A stretch of 64,000 nucleotides of DNA from the NCBI RefSeq assembly GCF_902825325.1, contig NZ_CADEAR010000006.1, forward strand, positions 244,274-308,273. Reading direction: 5' to 3'. The position numbers and the translations under genes are program-made. Under the pieces are notes generated by a model. The model worked only from the letters and a program-made list of their open reading frames with translations, made no database searches and was not told the DNA's origin. The stretch is from Brucella tritici. Lineage in GTDB: Bacteria; Pseudomonadota; Alphaproteobacteria; Rhizobiales; Rhizobiaceae. Below are positions 8,897-17,617 of this stretch, one piece after another (positions within the stretch are counted from its first letter, which is position 1; each line of letters opens with the position of its first letter).

Positions 8897-9654
8897 TTGA
8901 CTGCTCCTACCGATATGCGGCCCATACGATGAAAGCCGAAGGCTATCAGCCCACCGAGAACACCCGTAATCAACAGGTCATAGCCGGGTGCCAGATGATG
9001 AAATATGGGAAACAGAACAATCCCGGAAATCATTGCGACCTGCCCCGCCCGTTCTCTCGCCGAACGCCAGAGCGACGTCAGAAAATACATCGGCGTCAGC
9101 ATGAAAAGTGCAGCGAAAACAATTGGCGGAAAAGACGTCGATAACGAATAGACGATGGCTACGACAATCGCATTGGTTCCCACCAGAACCATACCGATCC
9201 CCGCAAAATAACTGGTTCGCATATCACGTGGAATCTTGCGCAGCTCCTCCATGGCCATGACCCACGCGGTGACAGCAACGAAATGACAAAGGGCCGCCAA
9301 TGTCAGTTTCCGCGTTTTCGGTCCCTGCAACTCGGGAAGCAGCGCGACCACCATCGGCATCAAACGCACGGACGAAAGTCCCACGGCGAGGGCCGCAGCA
9401 GGCAAGGCCACACCTGCGCTGATCGCACCGATCAGAACGACCTTTGCCGGAAGCGCCCAGATGGTCAGTGTCATGAAAACGGCTTGAACGACGGTGATGC
9501 CGCTTTCAATTGCCAGTCCCGCAAAACCGATAAACGAACTCATCAATAGTAGAGCTGGAATGCTGCAAATGCGCGCGCAGCCGCGCAAGAACCATCGCAG
9601 ATGACGATGATCTTCTGAATTTTGCTCGGGATGATCGGAATGAATCGGTGGCAT
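8893..9654 (-). CDS. azlC: AzlC-type branched-chain amino acid export permease
   Basis: Integral membrane permease of 253 residues with about seven hydrophobic segments, partner of the overlapping azlD. The conserved region FIGFAGLAIESGITVVQAVFM is near 41-60, and a hydrophilic, His-rich N-terminus of about 20 residues precedes the first segment. The pair forms a two-gene operon bounded upstream by the clpA terminator. The 4-base overlap with azlD supports a stoichiometric complex in the inner membrane. Confidence 0.88.
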   Translation of the reverse strand: MPPIHSDHPEQNSEDHRHLRWFLRGCARICSIPALLLMSSFIGFAGLAIESGITVVQAVFMTLTIWALPAKVVLIGAISAGVALPAAALAVGLSSVRLMPMVVALLPELQGPKTRKLTLAALCHFVAVTAWVMAMEELRKIPRDMRTSYFAGIGMVLVGTNAIVVAIVYSLSTSFPPIVFAALFMLTPMYFLTSLWRSARERAGQVAMISGIVLFPIFHHLAPGYDLLITGVLGGLIAFGFHRMGRISVGAVK

Positions 9655-9756
9655 AGAGCCACGTTAGAGCAAGCACCGATGCAGTTGCACCCGGTTTTTA
9701 CCGGCTCAGATCGGAAAACCTCAGTTTTCGTTCACGCCAGTCTCATGCTCTAAATA

Positions 9757-9781
9757 AAACGGCCCTCAGAGAGGGCCGTTT
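9757..9781 (-). terminator. Intrinsic terminator after clpA
   Basis: An 11-base stem (9757-9767 with 9771-9781) with a three-base loop, followed on the minus strand by TTTTATTT. It ends the clpA transcript before azlC. Confidence 0.85.
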
Positions 9782-9791
9782 CGATTGATTA

Positions 9792-12266
9792 TCACTTCTT
9801 ACGTGGCACTTTCGGCACCGAAGATTTGGCCGCCGAAGCCTTCGACGAGGATTTCGGCGCTGGTTCGTCCTTGCCCGCCAGCACTTTTTCCTTCTCGGCC
9901 TTCTTCGGAGCAGCCTTCTTGCGTTGCAGCTGCTTCTTTTCAGCCGGGATATCCTTCTTTGGACTTACCGGCTTATCAGACACGCTCTCCAGCGAAAGAT
10001 CAGTCTTTCCATCCGGTTTCGTCGCGACATCTACACGAACGGTGCCTCCATGCTTAAGTTTTCCGAACAGCACTTCATCGGCCAAGGGCTTCTTGATGTG
10101 TTCCTGGATAACCCGGGCAAGCGGACGTGCGCCCATGCGCTCGTCGTAACCCTTGTCGGCCAGCCAGGCGATTGCACCTTCGGTCAGCTCGAAGGTCACG
10201 CCGCGCTCAGCAAGCTGTGCTTCAAGCTGAAGCACAAACTTCTGCACAACCTGATGAATGACCGGAACCGGCAACGGACCGAACGGAATGATCGCATCCA
10301 GTCGGTTACGGAACTCAGGCGTAAACAAGCGGTTGATCGCTTCCATGTCATCGCCTTCGCGACGCGTGGAACCGAAGCCGATTGCTGCCTTCGCCATATC
10401 CGACGCACCGGCATTGGTGGTCATGATCAGGATCACATTGCGGAAATCGATCTTCTTGCCGTTGTGATCGGTTAGCGAGCCATGATCCATTACCTGCAAC
10501 AATATGTTGAACAGATCGGGGTGTGCCTTCTCGATTTCATCGAGCAACAGCACGCAATGCGGATGCTGATCGACGCCATCGGTCAGGAGTCCGCCCTGAT
10601 CGAAGCCAACATAGCCAGGAGGCGCACCGATGAGCCGCGATACGGTGTGACGCTCCATATATTCCGACATATCGAAACGCAGGAGTTCCACGCCCAACGA
10701 ACTTGCCAGCTGTTTGGCGACTTCCGTCTTGCCGACGCCGGTCGGGCCGGAGAACAGGTACGAGCCGATTGGCTTGTCCGGTTCGCGCAATCCCGCACGG
10801 GCGAGCTTGATCGACGCTGACAGCGCTTCGATGGCCAGATCCTGACCGTAAACGACACGCTTCAGTTCAGCATCCAGATGCGAGAGAACCTGCTCATCAT
10901 CCTTCGATACCGACTTCGGTGGGATACGGGCCATCGTCGCGATTGTCGCTTCGATTTCCTTCACACCAATGGTCTTCTTGCGCTTGTTTTCAGGCAACAG
11001 CATCTGGCTGGCGCCTGTTTCGTCGATCACGTCGATTGCCTTGTCGGGCAATTTGCGGTCCGAAATATAACGTGCAGACAATTCCACCGCCGTCTTGATG
11101 GCGTCGACCGTGTACTTGACCTTATGGAAATCCTCGAAATAGGGCTTCAGCCCCTTCATGATTTCAATCGCATCCGGGATCGATGGCTCGTTGACATCGA
11201 TCTTCTGGAAACGACGTACCAAGGCACGGTCCTTCTCGAAGAACTGACGATATTCCTTATAGGTCGTTGACCCGATGCAGCGGATCGCGCCAGATGAAAG
11301 CGCCGGCTTCAACAGGTTCGATGCGTCCATCGCGCCGCCCGAAGTAGCGCCGGCACCGATGACCGTATGAATCTCGTCGATGAACAGAACCGCGCCCGGA
11401 TACTCTTCGAGCTCCTTGACGACTTGCTTCAGACGTTCTTCAAAGTCACCGCGATAGCGCGTGCCGGCCAGAAGCGTACCCATGTCGAGCGAGAAGATCG
11501 TCGCATCGGCAAGTGCTTCCGGCACCTGTCCTTCAACGATCCGCTTCGCAAGTCCTTCGGCAATGGCGGTTTTGCCAACGCCAGGGTCACCCACATAAAG
11601 CGGATTGTTCTTCGAACGGCGGCAGAGCACCTGAATGGTACGGTTGATTTCACTATCACGCCCGATCAGCGGATCGATGCGTCCGGCCTTCGCCTTCTCA
11701 TTCAGATTGACGCAATAAGCAGACAGCGCATCCTGCTTCTTCTTGGCGCTTTCTTCCTGTTCCGTGCTGGTGCGTTCTTCGCTGGCACTTTCCGCGCCGC
11801 GCGGAGGACGGGTTTCGTTGCTCTGCGGCCGTTTTGAGATGCCGTGCGAGATATAGTTCACGGCATCGTAACGGGTCATCTGCTGCTCCTGGAGGAAATA
11901 GGCAGCATGGCTTTCCCGTTCTGCGAAAATAGCAACGAGCACATTGGCACCGGTCACTTCCTCACGGTTCGAGGACTGGACATGGATGACCGCACGCTGA
12001 ATAACGCGCTGGAAAGCGGCGGTTGGTTTAGAATCTTCGTCATAACCTGTGACAAGGTTATCGAGTTCGCGATCAATATAATCGGTAACGATACGTTTGA
12101 GATGCTCAAGGTCGACGCTGCAGGCACGCATCACTGCGCCCGCATCCTGATCGTCGATCAAGGCAAGCAAAAGATGTTCGAGCGTCGCATATTCGTGATG
12201 CCGCTCGTTTGCTATTGTGAGGGCTTGATGCAGGGCCCTTTCAAGGCTTGGGGAGAACGATGGCAT
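9792..12266 (-). CDS. clpA: ATP-dependent Clp protease ATP-binding subunit ClpA
   Basis: AAA+ unfoldase that feeds substrates to ClpP. It has 824 residues: an N-terminal Clp_N repeat domain (1-150, starting MPSFSPSLERALHQALTIAN), a first AAA module with GDPGVGKTAIAEG near 227 and the DEIHTVIGAGA Walker B, and a second AAA module with SGPTGVGKTEVAKQLA near 505. ClpA of E. coli has 758 residues. The extra length is a Lys/Ala/Pro/Ser-rich tail of about 65 residues after the D2 small domain. It lies six bases after clpS, which encodes its adaptor, in one operon ending at the terminator at 9757. Confidence 0.97.
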   Translation of the reverse strand: MPSFSPSLERALHQALTIANERHHEYATLEHLLLALIDDQDAGAVMRACSVDLEHLKRIVTDYIDRELDNLVTGYDEDSKPTAAFQRVIQRAVIHVQSSNREEVTGANVLVAIFAERESHAAYFLQEQQMTRYDAVNYISHGISKRPQSNETRPPRGAESASEERTSTEQEESAKKKQDALSAYCVNLNEKAKAGRIDPLIGRDSEINRTIQVLCRRSKNNPLYVGDPGVGKTAIAEGLAKRIVEGQVPEALADATIFSLDMGTLLAGTRYRGDFEERLKQVVKELEEYPGAVLFIDEIHTVIGAGATSGGAMDASNLLKPALSSGAIRCIGSTTYKEYRQFFEKDRALVRRFQKIDVNEPSIPDAIEIMKGLKPYFEDFHKVKYTVDAIKTAVELSARYISDRKLPDKAIDVIDETGASQMLLPENKRKKTIGVKEIEATIATMARIPPKSVSKDDEQVLSHLDAELKRVVYGQDLAIEALSASIKLARAGLREPDKPIGSYLFSGPTGVGKTEVAKQLASSLGVELLRFDMSEYMERHTVSRLIGAPPGYVGFDQGGLLTDGVDQHPHCVLLLDEIEKAHPDLFNILLQVMDHGSLTDHNGKKIDFRNVILIMTTNAGASDMAKAAIGFGSTRREGDDMEAINRLFTPEFRNRLDAIIPFGPLPVPVIHQVVQKFVLQLEAQLAERGVTFELTEGAIAWLADKGYDERMGARPLARVIQEHIKKPLADEVLFGKLKHGGTVRVDVATKPDGKTDLSLESVSDKPVSPKKDIPAEKKQLQRKKAAPKKAEKEKVLAGKDEPAPKSSSKASAAKSSVPKVPRKK

Positions 12267-12272
12267 ATGACC

Positions 12273-12623
12273 TCACTTTTTCTCCATCACGCATTGCAGC
12301 GGATGCTGGTTTTGGCGGGCGAAATCCATGACCTGGCTGACTTTGGTTTCGGCGACTTCGTATGTAAATACGCCGCACTCGCCGACCCCGTGATTGTGAA
12401 CATGCAGCATGATGCGCGTGGCATCATCCTGGTTCTTCTGGAAAAACCGCTGCAGGACATGAACGACGAACTCCATGGGTGTGTAGTCGTCGTTGAGGAG
12501 CAGGACACGATAGAGGCTCGGCTTCTTGGTTTTCGGCTGTGTACGCGTAACCACAACGGTGCCGTTTTCCGGACCATTTCCGCCGTCGGTTTTGCTTTGC
12601 ATGAATATATCGAGATGCCTCAT
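12273..12623 (-). CDS. clpS: ATP-dependent Clp protease adaptor ClpS
   Basis: Adaptor that delivers N-degron substrates (Leu, Phe, Tyr, Trp N-termini) to ClpAP. With the ATG at 12623 the product has 116 residues; AGGT lies five bases before it. An internal ATG at 12602 gives 109 residues and cannot be excluded. The N-degron pocket motif [14 protein letters not shown] and the [14 protein letters not shown] segment are intact. The variable N-terminal tail (about 30 residues) is the region that enters the ClpA pore. It is directly upstream of clpA. Promoter elements should lie in the long spacer beyond 12623. Confidence 0.93.
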   Translation of the reverse strand: MRHLDIFMQSKTDGGNGPENGTVVVTRTQPKTKKPSLYRVLLLNDDYTPMEFVVHVLQRFFQKNQDDATRIMLHVHNHGVGECGVFTYEVAETKVSQVMDFARQNQHPLQCVMEKK

Positions 12624-13043
12624 GAAACCTATTACCCGGATGCCCATCTGCCTGACCCAACTTGCCCTATTATGTAGGTCGTCATGTGGTGATTTTAAGC
12701 CCTTCATTGGCACTTGCAACCGGGACTTATTGCAATAACGAGGCTTGACACAGTTATATAGTATTGTCCGAACGATAGGCCTCGGCGAAACAGCCCTATG
12801 TAAAACAGTCGGAGCGGTTGGTCCCATAAATACAGACTTCAATTATTGGGACGAAAAAACTCAACCCTATAAAAGACGAAGTACAAGTTGCCGTTTCAGA
12901 AATGGGTAAAAAATACTATTTTTGGCACATAATAAAAACATTAATAATCGCACTTCGGATAATATCAGAAAGCACTTTTTCACAACCCGTCCATTTTTAA
13001 TGGCTGCCTCTCCCTTTCAACTGGATAAGGCAGCAACAAATTC

Positions 13044-13068
13044 AAACTCGCGCAAGCGAGTTTTTTTT
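13044..13068 (+). terminator. Orphan plus-strand intrinsic terminator
   Basis: Six-base GC-rich stem with a GCAA tetraloop (ACTCGC at 13046-13051, GCGAGT at 13056-13061), extended by two A-T pairs and followed by a run of T to 13068. No annotated gene on the plus strand ends before it, so it probably terminates a non-coding transcript. Confidence 0.75.
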
Positions 13069-13211
13069 GGCCTGCGGCTCGCCTCCCATCATCCGAAACA
13101 TAGATCACATTCCGATGACACATCTGCGTGAGCGATAGATATGCGCTGTGTCCAACCCGGACACCGACATCACGGCAGCCCCAATTTTTTCCGAAATTTA
13201 TGAACAACGCG

Positions 13212-13234
13212 GTTACCATAAACGGATTGGTAAC
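13212..13234. promoter_or_regulatory. GTTACC/GGTAAC inverted repeat
   Basis: GTTACC at 13212-13217 and GGTAAC at 13229-13234, an 11-base spacer, about 90 bases upstream of the carboxypeptidase start. Centre-to-centre spacing suits a dimeric repressor, but the regulator is unknown. Confidence 0.35.
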
Positions 13235-13321
13235 GCTGATGGCAGTAGGATCACCGAATTAGACGCTGTGTGCCTTTTGTGCAGCAGTTCAAAAAATCCG
13301 GGATACAGGTAGGTCATCATC

Positions 13322-14731
13322 GTGCGTACCGCATTTAGTAAAATCGCATATGCCTTGAAAAGAGCGGCGCAAGCCACCCTTCTTCTAGCAGTTGTAACGG
13401 GGTGTTCAACAGCTTCGACAACGATACCAGCGATAGCGGCAAGCGATAGATACGCAGCTATCGTAATCGATGCGAATACCGGCAAAACGCTTTTTGCCTC
13501 GAATGCGGATGCCCAGCGTTATCCCGCCTCTCTCACCAAAATGATGACCCTGTACATGCTGTTCGAGGCAATGCAGGCTGGCCGCATGAACAAGGACACG
13601 CGTATTCCCGTGTCCGCCTATGCAGCCGCACGGCCACCTACGAAAATCGGATTTCGCCCAGGACAGAGCATTCGTGCTGAAGATGCCGCGCTGGCCATGA
13701 TTACCAAATCGGCCAACGACGTAGCCACAGCTGTCGGCGAATATCTCGGCGGTTCCGAAGAACGCTTTGCCCAGATGATGACTGCGAAGGCACGTCGTCT
13801 TGGCATGCGCAACACGACCTTCCGTAACGCATCGGGCCTGCCGAACATGGCGCAACATACGACTGCACGCGACATGGCGATTCTCAGCATCGCGCTTCGT
13901 CAGCATTTCCCGACCGAATTCTCCTACTTCTCGCGTCGCAGCTTCGTTTTCCGCGGCCAGACTATCAATGGCCACAACCGTTTGCTCGGTCGCGTTGAAG
14001 GCGTGGATGGCATCAAGACCGGCTATACCAATGCATCGGGCTACAATCTGGCCTCCTCGGTCAGCCTAGATGGCCGTAGACTGGTGGCTGTCGTGATGGG
14101 TGGAAATACCGGTGCAAGCCGTGACGCCCATATGGCTCAGCTCATTCGCAAATATCTTCCTATGGCAACGCGTAGCCGCAACGCTGCACCGCTCGTCGCA
14201 ATGCGCAACGATGCACCGCAGGTTGTTGCTTCGGTCGATCTCCCTAAGGCCCGGAACGCCCCTGTTCCTGTGACACGTCAGGCCGCCGCAGTGGAGGATG
14301 TCATCAATAACGAAAGCGGCGAAGGTGACAGCGATCAGCCACAGGTTCTGGCGCTTGCAGCTCCAACAGCGCGCCCGGCAGCTCTCGCAGCACAGGCCGC
14401 TATTCGCCCAACTCCGAAGGCCGCTGTTCCGTCTGCGCAGACACAGGATGTCGATCCGGTCACGACCGCGTCCGCACCTGCTGCCGGTGGCTGGGCTATC
14501 CAGATTGGCTCTCTGCCGAGCGAAGGCCAGGCACGCGACATGCTGGCCAAGGCTTCGGCCACGGCAGGCGGTACGCTGCGTGCCGCATCGCCCTATACCG
14601 AGACCTTCAACAAAGGTAGCGCAACTTTCTACCGCGCACGCTTTGTCGGCTTCTCTTCCAAGCAAGCCGCATGGGATGCATGCGCCTCGCTGAAGAAGAA
14701 AAACTTCGGCTGTTATGCAGTCGCGAACTGA
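13322..14731 (+). CDS. D-alanyl-D-alanine carboxypeptidase with C-terminal SPOR domain
   Basis: Penicillin-binding protein of the S11 family that trims the terminal D-Ala of peptidoglycan stem peptides. It has 469 residues from a GTG start. The active-site Ser is in PASLTKM (S70, K73); KSANDVA near 128-134 and GIKTGYTNASG near 232-242 supply the SxN and KTG boxes. A long Ala/Pro-rich linker (about 285-385) leads to a SPOR domain (about 390-469, WAIQIGSLPSEGQA), which binds denuded septal glycan. The hydrophobic start ends VVTGC at residue 28, a lipobox, so it may be a lipoprotein instead of having the usual C-terminal amphipathic anchor. A downstream hypothetical gene may be cotranscribed. 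Confidence 0.92.
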   Translation: MRTAFSKIAYALKRAAQATLLLAVVTGCSTASTTIPAIAASDRYAAIVIDANTGKTLFASNADAQRYPASLTKMMTLYMLFEAMQAGRMNKDTRIPVSAYAAARPPTKIGFRPGQSIRAEDAALAMITKSANDVATAVGEYLGGSEERFAQMMTAKARRLGMRNTTFRNASGLPNMAQHTTARDMAILSIALRQHFPTEFSYFSRRSFVFRGQTINGHNRLLGRVEGVDGIKTGYTNASGYNLASSVSLDGRRLVAVVMGGNTGASRDAHMAQLIRKYLPMATRSRNAAPLVAMRNDAPQVVASVDLPKARNAPVPVTRQAAAVEDVINNESGEGDSDQPQVLALAAPTARPAALAAQAAIRPTPKAAVPSAQTQDVDPVTTASAPAAGGWAIQIGSLPSEGQARDMLAKASATAGGTLRAASPYTETFNKGSATFYRARFVGFSSKQAAWDACASLKKKNFGCYAVAN

Positions 14732-14803
14732 TCGATTGCGAGGGGCTTTGCCTCCTCGTTGCCAGCTTCAAACCCGAATTTGTAGTGCGTAGAGGGTTTC
14801 GAG

Positions 14804-15100
14804 ATGTCAAATATGAGAGAAACTATCGGCCAACCGCCGTTTAAAACCGGTGACTGGACACAGGATGAAGGCAGGACTTCAGCCTTCGGTGCGCTGTTTT
14901 CGGTACAAGGACTTAAGCAGGCTGCGCTGCGAATTGCTGATGCACGGCGCGGCGCGGGCTTCCAGACGAAAGATTTGGTCGGGTTGCTCGTCTGTCATGC
15001 AGCACGCAACAAGCGAATGGCGCAGCCTCGGGCCTCCATGCGCATGACCTTGCCAGTCAATTTCGACAGAGTTTCTGTACGCCTGACCATAGAAAATTGA
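14804..15100 (+). CDS. Small hypothetical protein
   Basis: An open frame of 98 codons with GAGGG seven bases before the ATG and a strong terminator 18 bases after the stop, so it is probably expressed, perhaps from the carboxypeptidase promoter. The product is basic and Arg-rich, with no signal peptide or membrane segment (MSNMRETIGQPPFKTGDW at the start; IADARRGAGFQTKDLVG in the middle). I recognise no family. It could still be a chance frame, since codon usage was judged only by eye. Confidence 0.45.
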   Translation: MSNMRETIGQPPFKTGDWTQDEGRTSAFGALFSVQGLKQAALRIADARRGAGFQTKDLVGLLVCHAARNKRMAQPRASMRMTLPVNFDRVSVRLTIEN

Positions 15101-15117
15101 TCGACATAGATAAAATG

Positions 15118-15153
15118 AAAAAAGGCCTGCCGATTAACCGGCAGGCCTTTTTT
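15118..15153. terminator. Bidirectional intrinsic terminator
   Basis: Long hairpin built on GGCCTGCCG/CGGCAGGCC with A-tract and T-tract flanks on both strands. It sits between the convergent hypothetical gene and the DUF1489 gene and can end both transcripts. Confidence 0.88.
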
Positions 15154-15169
15154 CATGAATATATCATCT

Positions 15170-15607
15170 TCAAAGCAACCCCAGTGCCGCCAGTTCCTGC
15201 CGCAATTCCGCAGGCAAGGCTGCCCTGCCCGCTTTACCTGCCGCTTCGTCATGTGGAACTTCATTTTCATTGAGATAACGCCACCCCTGAAAAGCGCGAC
15301 GCGGTTGCCACTCGGTAGGAATAACCTTGGGTTCGAGAACGAGGTGGCAGCGATGAATGCCTTCGCTATCCGTAAACGGACGGACATCCAGTAAACGCTG
15401 ACGGCATTGAACGTTGCCCTTGATAACCCAATAGAGCGAGCCGCCTTCCAGCAGCTCATCAATCCGTTTTGGCACCATTCTTGTCGTATGAAACTGTTCC
15501 GGCACCAGACCGGCCGCACGCTGTTCCGCAAGACGGAAATCGATCCAAGCCGCAAGATCTTCGATACTATCGCAGCCGACACAAAGTTTGACGAGATTGA
15601 GAGCCAT
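15170..15607 (-). CDS. DUF1489 family protein
   Basis: A 145-residue cytoplasmic protein matching the DUF1489 family, which is common in alphaproteobacteria and has no known function. The N-terminal MALNLVKLCVGCDSIEDLA and the central RMVPKRIDELLEGGSLYWVIKG (split here: RMVPKRIDELLEGG near 43-56, SLYWVIKG after it) are typical. The segment CRQRLLDVRPFTD follows. It stands alone on the minus strand between the bidirectional terminator and sdaA, about 70 bases from the sdaA stop, so it may be read from the sdaA promoter. Confidence 0.85.
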   Translation of the reverse strand: MALNLVKLCVGCDSIEDLAAWIDFRLAEQRAAGLVPEQFHTTRMVPKRIDELLEGGSLYWVIKGNVQCRQRLLDVRPFTDSEGIHRCHLVLEPKVIPTEWQPRRAFQGWRYLNENEVPHDEAAGKAGRAALPAELRQELAALGLL

Positions 15608-15676
15608 AGGGGTGATTTAGCCAAGACGAATGCGAGCTTCAAGCCTGAAGCATCGCATTCTGTCTAGAATTGCAAA

Positions 15677-17080
15677 TCAACAGGCTACCACGTTGACGGC
15701 GAGGCCGCCCTGACTGGTTTCCTTGTAGCGCTCGCTCATATCGTGACCGGTCTGGCGCATCGTCTCGATACAAGCGTCAAGCGGCACAAAATGCTTGCCG
15801 TCGCCCTTCACAGCCAGTGATGCTGCGGTCACCGCTTTCACAGCGCCAAGCGCGTTACGCTCGATACACGGCACCTGCACCAGCCCGGCAACCGGGTCGC
15901 AGGTCATGCCAAGATGGTGTTCCAGCGCGATTTCAGCGGCATTTTCAATTTGCTCAGGCGATCCGCCAAGCACAGCCGCAAGGCCCGCTGCAGCCATGGC
16001 CGATGCTGATCCCACCTCGCCCTGGCAACCAACCTCGGCCCCTGAAATCGATGCATTATGCTTGATGACGCCACCGATGGCAGCGGAAGTGAGGAGAAAA
16101 TCTCTGATGCCTTTATCGTCTGCATCATCATGAAAATGCAGATAGTAGCGTAGAACGGCTGGTACAACGCCTGCAGCGCCATTTGTCGGTGCGGTGACAA
16201 CCCGACCGCCAGACGCGTTCTCTTCATTGACCGCCATCGCGTAAACAGAAAGCCAGTCATTAGCCAGAAGCGGATTGCTGCGGTTGTTGCGCCAGTCGTC
16301 CTGAAGCTTGTCATGAAGCTGTCGCGCACGACGGCGAACATTCAGACCGCCGGGCATAACACCGTCCCGGCTCAAGCCGCGCTCGATACAGCCACGCATA
16401 GCGCCCCAAATACGATCAAGACCATTATCCAGATCGCCGCGTGCCATATGCTTTTCTTCATTGGCCCGTTTCATTTCGGCAATCGACAAACCACTATCGT
16501 GGGCCATCTCAAGCATTTCAGCGGCACTACGGAAAGGAAACGGCACATCAGCCTTATCGTCCTGTTTCGCCCCGCTGCGCTGAACACGGCTCAGCTCTTC
16601 TTCAGTCACAACAAAACCGCCGCCGATGGAAAAATACGCACGACGCAACAAGAGATTGTCGTCAGCATCGAAAGCAGAGAAAGCCATTCCGTTAGCATGC
16701 CCCGGCAAAGGCGTTTTCCGATCCAGCACAAGATCAACCTTTGGGTCGAAATGATAGGCTGGATGCCCGTCAGGGTTCACCTTCTTCTCGGCGAAGACCT
16801 TCTCAACTTCGACGTCCATGATATCGGGATCAATCGTATCCGGCAAATGACCGCAAAGCCCCAGAATAACAGCCCGATCCGTCGCATGTCCGACGCCGGT
16901 GTAAGCCAGAGAGCCGTGCAAGCTCGCTTTCAGCCGGTGGATTTTCGAATGCGCGGGCCGCGGCCAGTTTCCGCCGATTACCTCATTGAGAAACATGCGT
17001 GCAGCCGTCATCGGGCCCATCGTATGCGAACTGGAAGGCCCAATGCCAATCTTGTAAAGATCGAAAACCGACAGAAACAT
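15677..17080 (-). CDS. sdaA: L-serine ammonia-lyase (iron-sulfur dependent)
   Basis: Deaminates L-serine to pyruvate and ammonia using a [4Fe-4S] cluster. The single-chain form has 467 residues: the N-terminal beta domain starts [24 protein letters not shown], and the C-terminal alpha domain has [14 protein letters not shown] near 295-308. Cluster cysteines lie in [17 protein letters not shown] and [19 protein letters not shown] perfect 13-base palindrome (17152-17164) sits about 75 bases upstream and is a candidate operator. No serine transporter is adjacent. Confidence 0.95.
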   Translation of the reverse strand: MFLSVFDLYKIGIGPSSSHTMGPMTAARMFLNEVIGGNWPRPAHSKIHRLKASLHGSLAYTGVGHATDRAVILGLCGHLPDTIDPDIMDVEVEKVFAEKKVNPDGHPAYHFDPKVDLVLDRKTPLPGHANGMAFSAFDADDNLLLRRAYFSIGGGFVVTEEELSRVQRSGAKQDDKADVPFPFRSAAEMLEMAHDSGLSIAEMKRANEEKHMARGDLDNGLDRIWGAMRGCIERGLSRDGVMPGGLNVRRRARQLHDKLQDDWRNNRSNPLLANDWLSVYAMAVNEENASGGRVVTAPTNGAAGVVPAVLRYYLHFHDDADDKGIRDFLLTSAAIGGVIKHNASISGAEVGCQGEVGSASAMAAAGLAAVLGGSPEQIENAAEIALEHHLGMTCDPVAGLVQVPCIERNALGAVKAVTAASLAVKGDGKHFVPLDACIETMRQTGHDMSERYKETSQGGLAVNVVAC

Positions 17081-17151
17081 TCCACACCTTCTGCAGCCTT
17101 CACGCGGCTGATTGATTCCTGATCGCAGTGTCGCCCGCGATTTGCCTGATC

Positions 17152-17164
17152 GTCTATATTAGAC
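17152..17164. promoter_or_regulatory. GTCTA-TAT-TAGAC palindrome upstream of sdaA
   Basis: A perfect 13-base dyad 72-84 bases before the sdaA start. Its GT..AC ends and short AT core resemble operators of GntR-family regulators. No such regulator is encoded nearby, so the assignment is tentative. Confidence 0.4.
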
Positions 17165-17292
17165 AAAAATCGGCAAAAAGTCGCTAACGCTGAAACCGCG
17201 TATCTCTATCAGATAGTGTAGGAAAGGATCAACGCAAACGAAATGCCGAAATGCGGCATCAAATTTCCGGATTACGTAACTCCGCCTGACTT

Positions 17293-17391
17293 CTAGACGG
17301 AGAACAGATAGGCCATGAGAATGACAGCAGCGAGACCAACGACTGCCCAGAGCGTAACACCCCAGCAGGATTTTTGAACGGTTTCGTCCAT
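17293..17391 (-). CDS. 32-residue single-pass membrane peptide (unannotated small ORF)
   Basis: A complete small frame: ATG at 17391, stop TAG at 17293. The product starts MDETVQKSCWGVTLWAVV and continues through a hydrophobic stretch of about 20 residues (11-31) ending in a short FSV tail. The short charged N-terminus followed by a membrane helix suggests an inner-membrane peptide with its N-terminus inside. The ribosome-binding site is weak. It stands alone between sdaA and the YdcF gene. Function unknown. Support is the clean membrane-protein-like composition; conservation in relatives would decide it. Confidence 0.5.
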   Translation of the reverse strand: MDETVQKSCWGVTLWAVVGLAAVILMAYLFSV

Positions 17392-17617
17392 GGAAATTTT
17401 GGCAACCTTGTTGTGCAACTCTTTTACACAGTGTCCTTCACGACGCTGTTACCAATCATATAGCTTCGTGATGATCGGAACGCAACGGCCAAAAACGGCT
17501 GAATTGCGGCGACAGATTCTAAAAGCCAAACAGGACGCTTCAGGAAATCATATTTATCAGTAAGTTACCGATAGATAACCTTAACAAAAGCTTTAAAGTG
17601 ACGGCAGAAATGCGGCA

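Larger units (their letters stand above)
12624..13321. other. Long intergenic region between clpS and the carboxypeptidase gene
   Basis: About 700 bases between two outward-facing genes with no open frame that looks coding on either strand. It must contain the promoters of clpS (leftward) and the carboxypeptidase (rightward). It also holds a plus-strand intrinsic terminator at 13044-13068 that neither flanking gene needs, an imperfect GTCCCATAA/TTATTGGGAC inverted repeat at about 12821-12850, and the GTTACC/GGTAAC repeat at 13212-13234. A TTGCAA-N18-TTATAT promoter-like pair lies at 12730-12759. A small RNA ending at the terminator is possible. Confidence 0.5.

Noticed and set aside
12745..12762. 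TTGACA at 12745 as a promoter with TATAGT nearby
   Set aside because: The spacing between TTGACA and the AT-rich hexamers is only 6-11 bases, and nothing like a -10 occurs at 16-18 bases.
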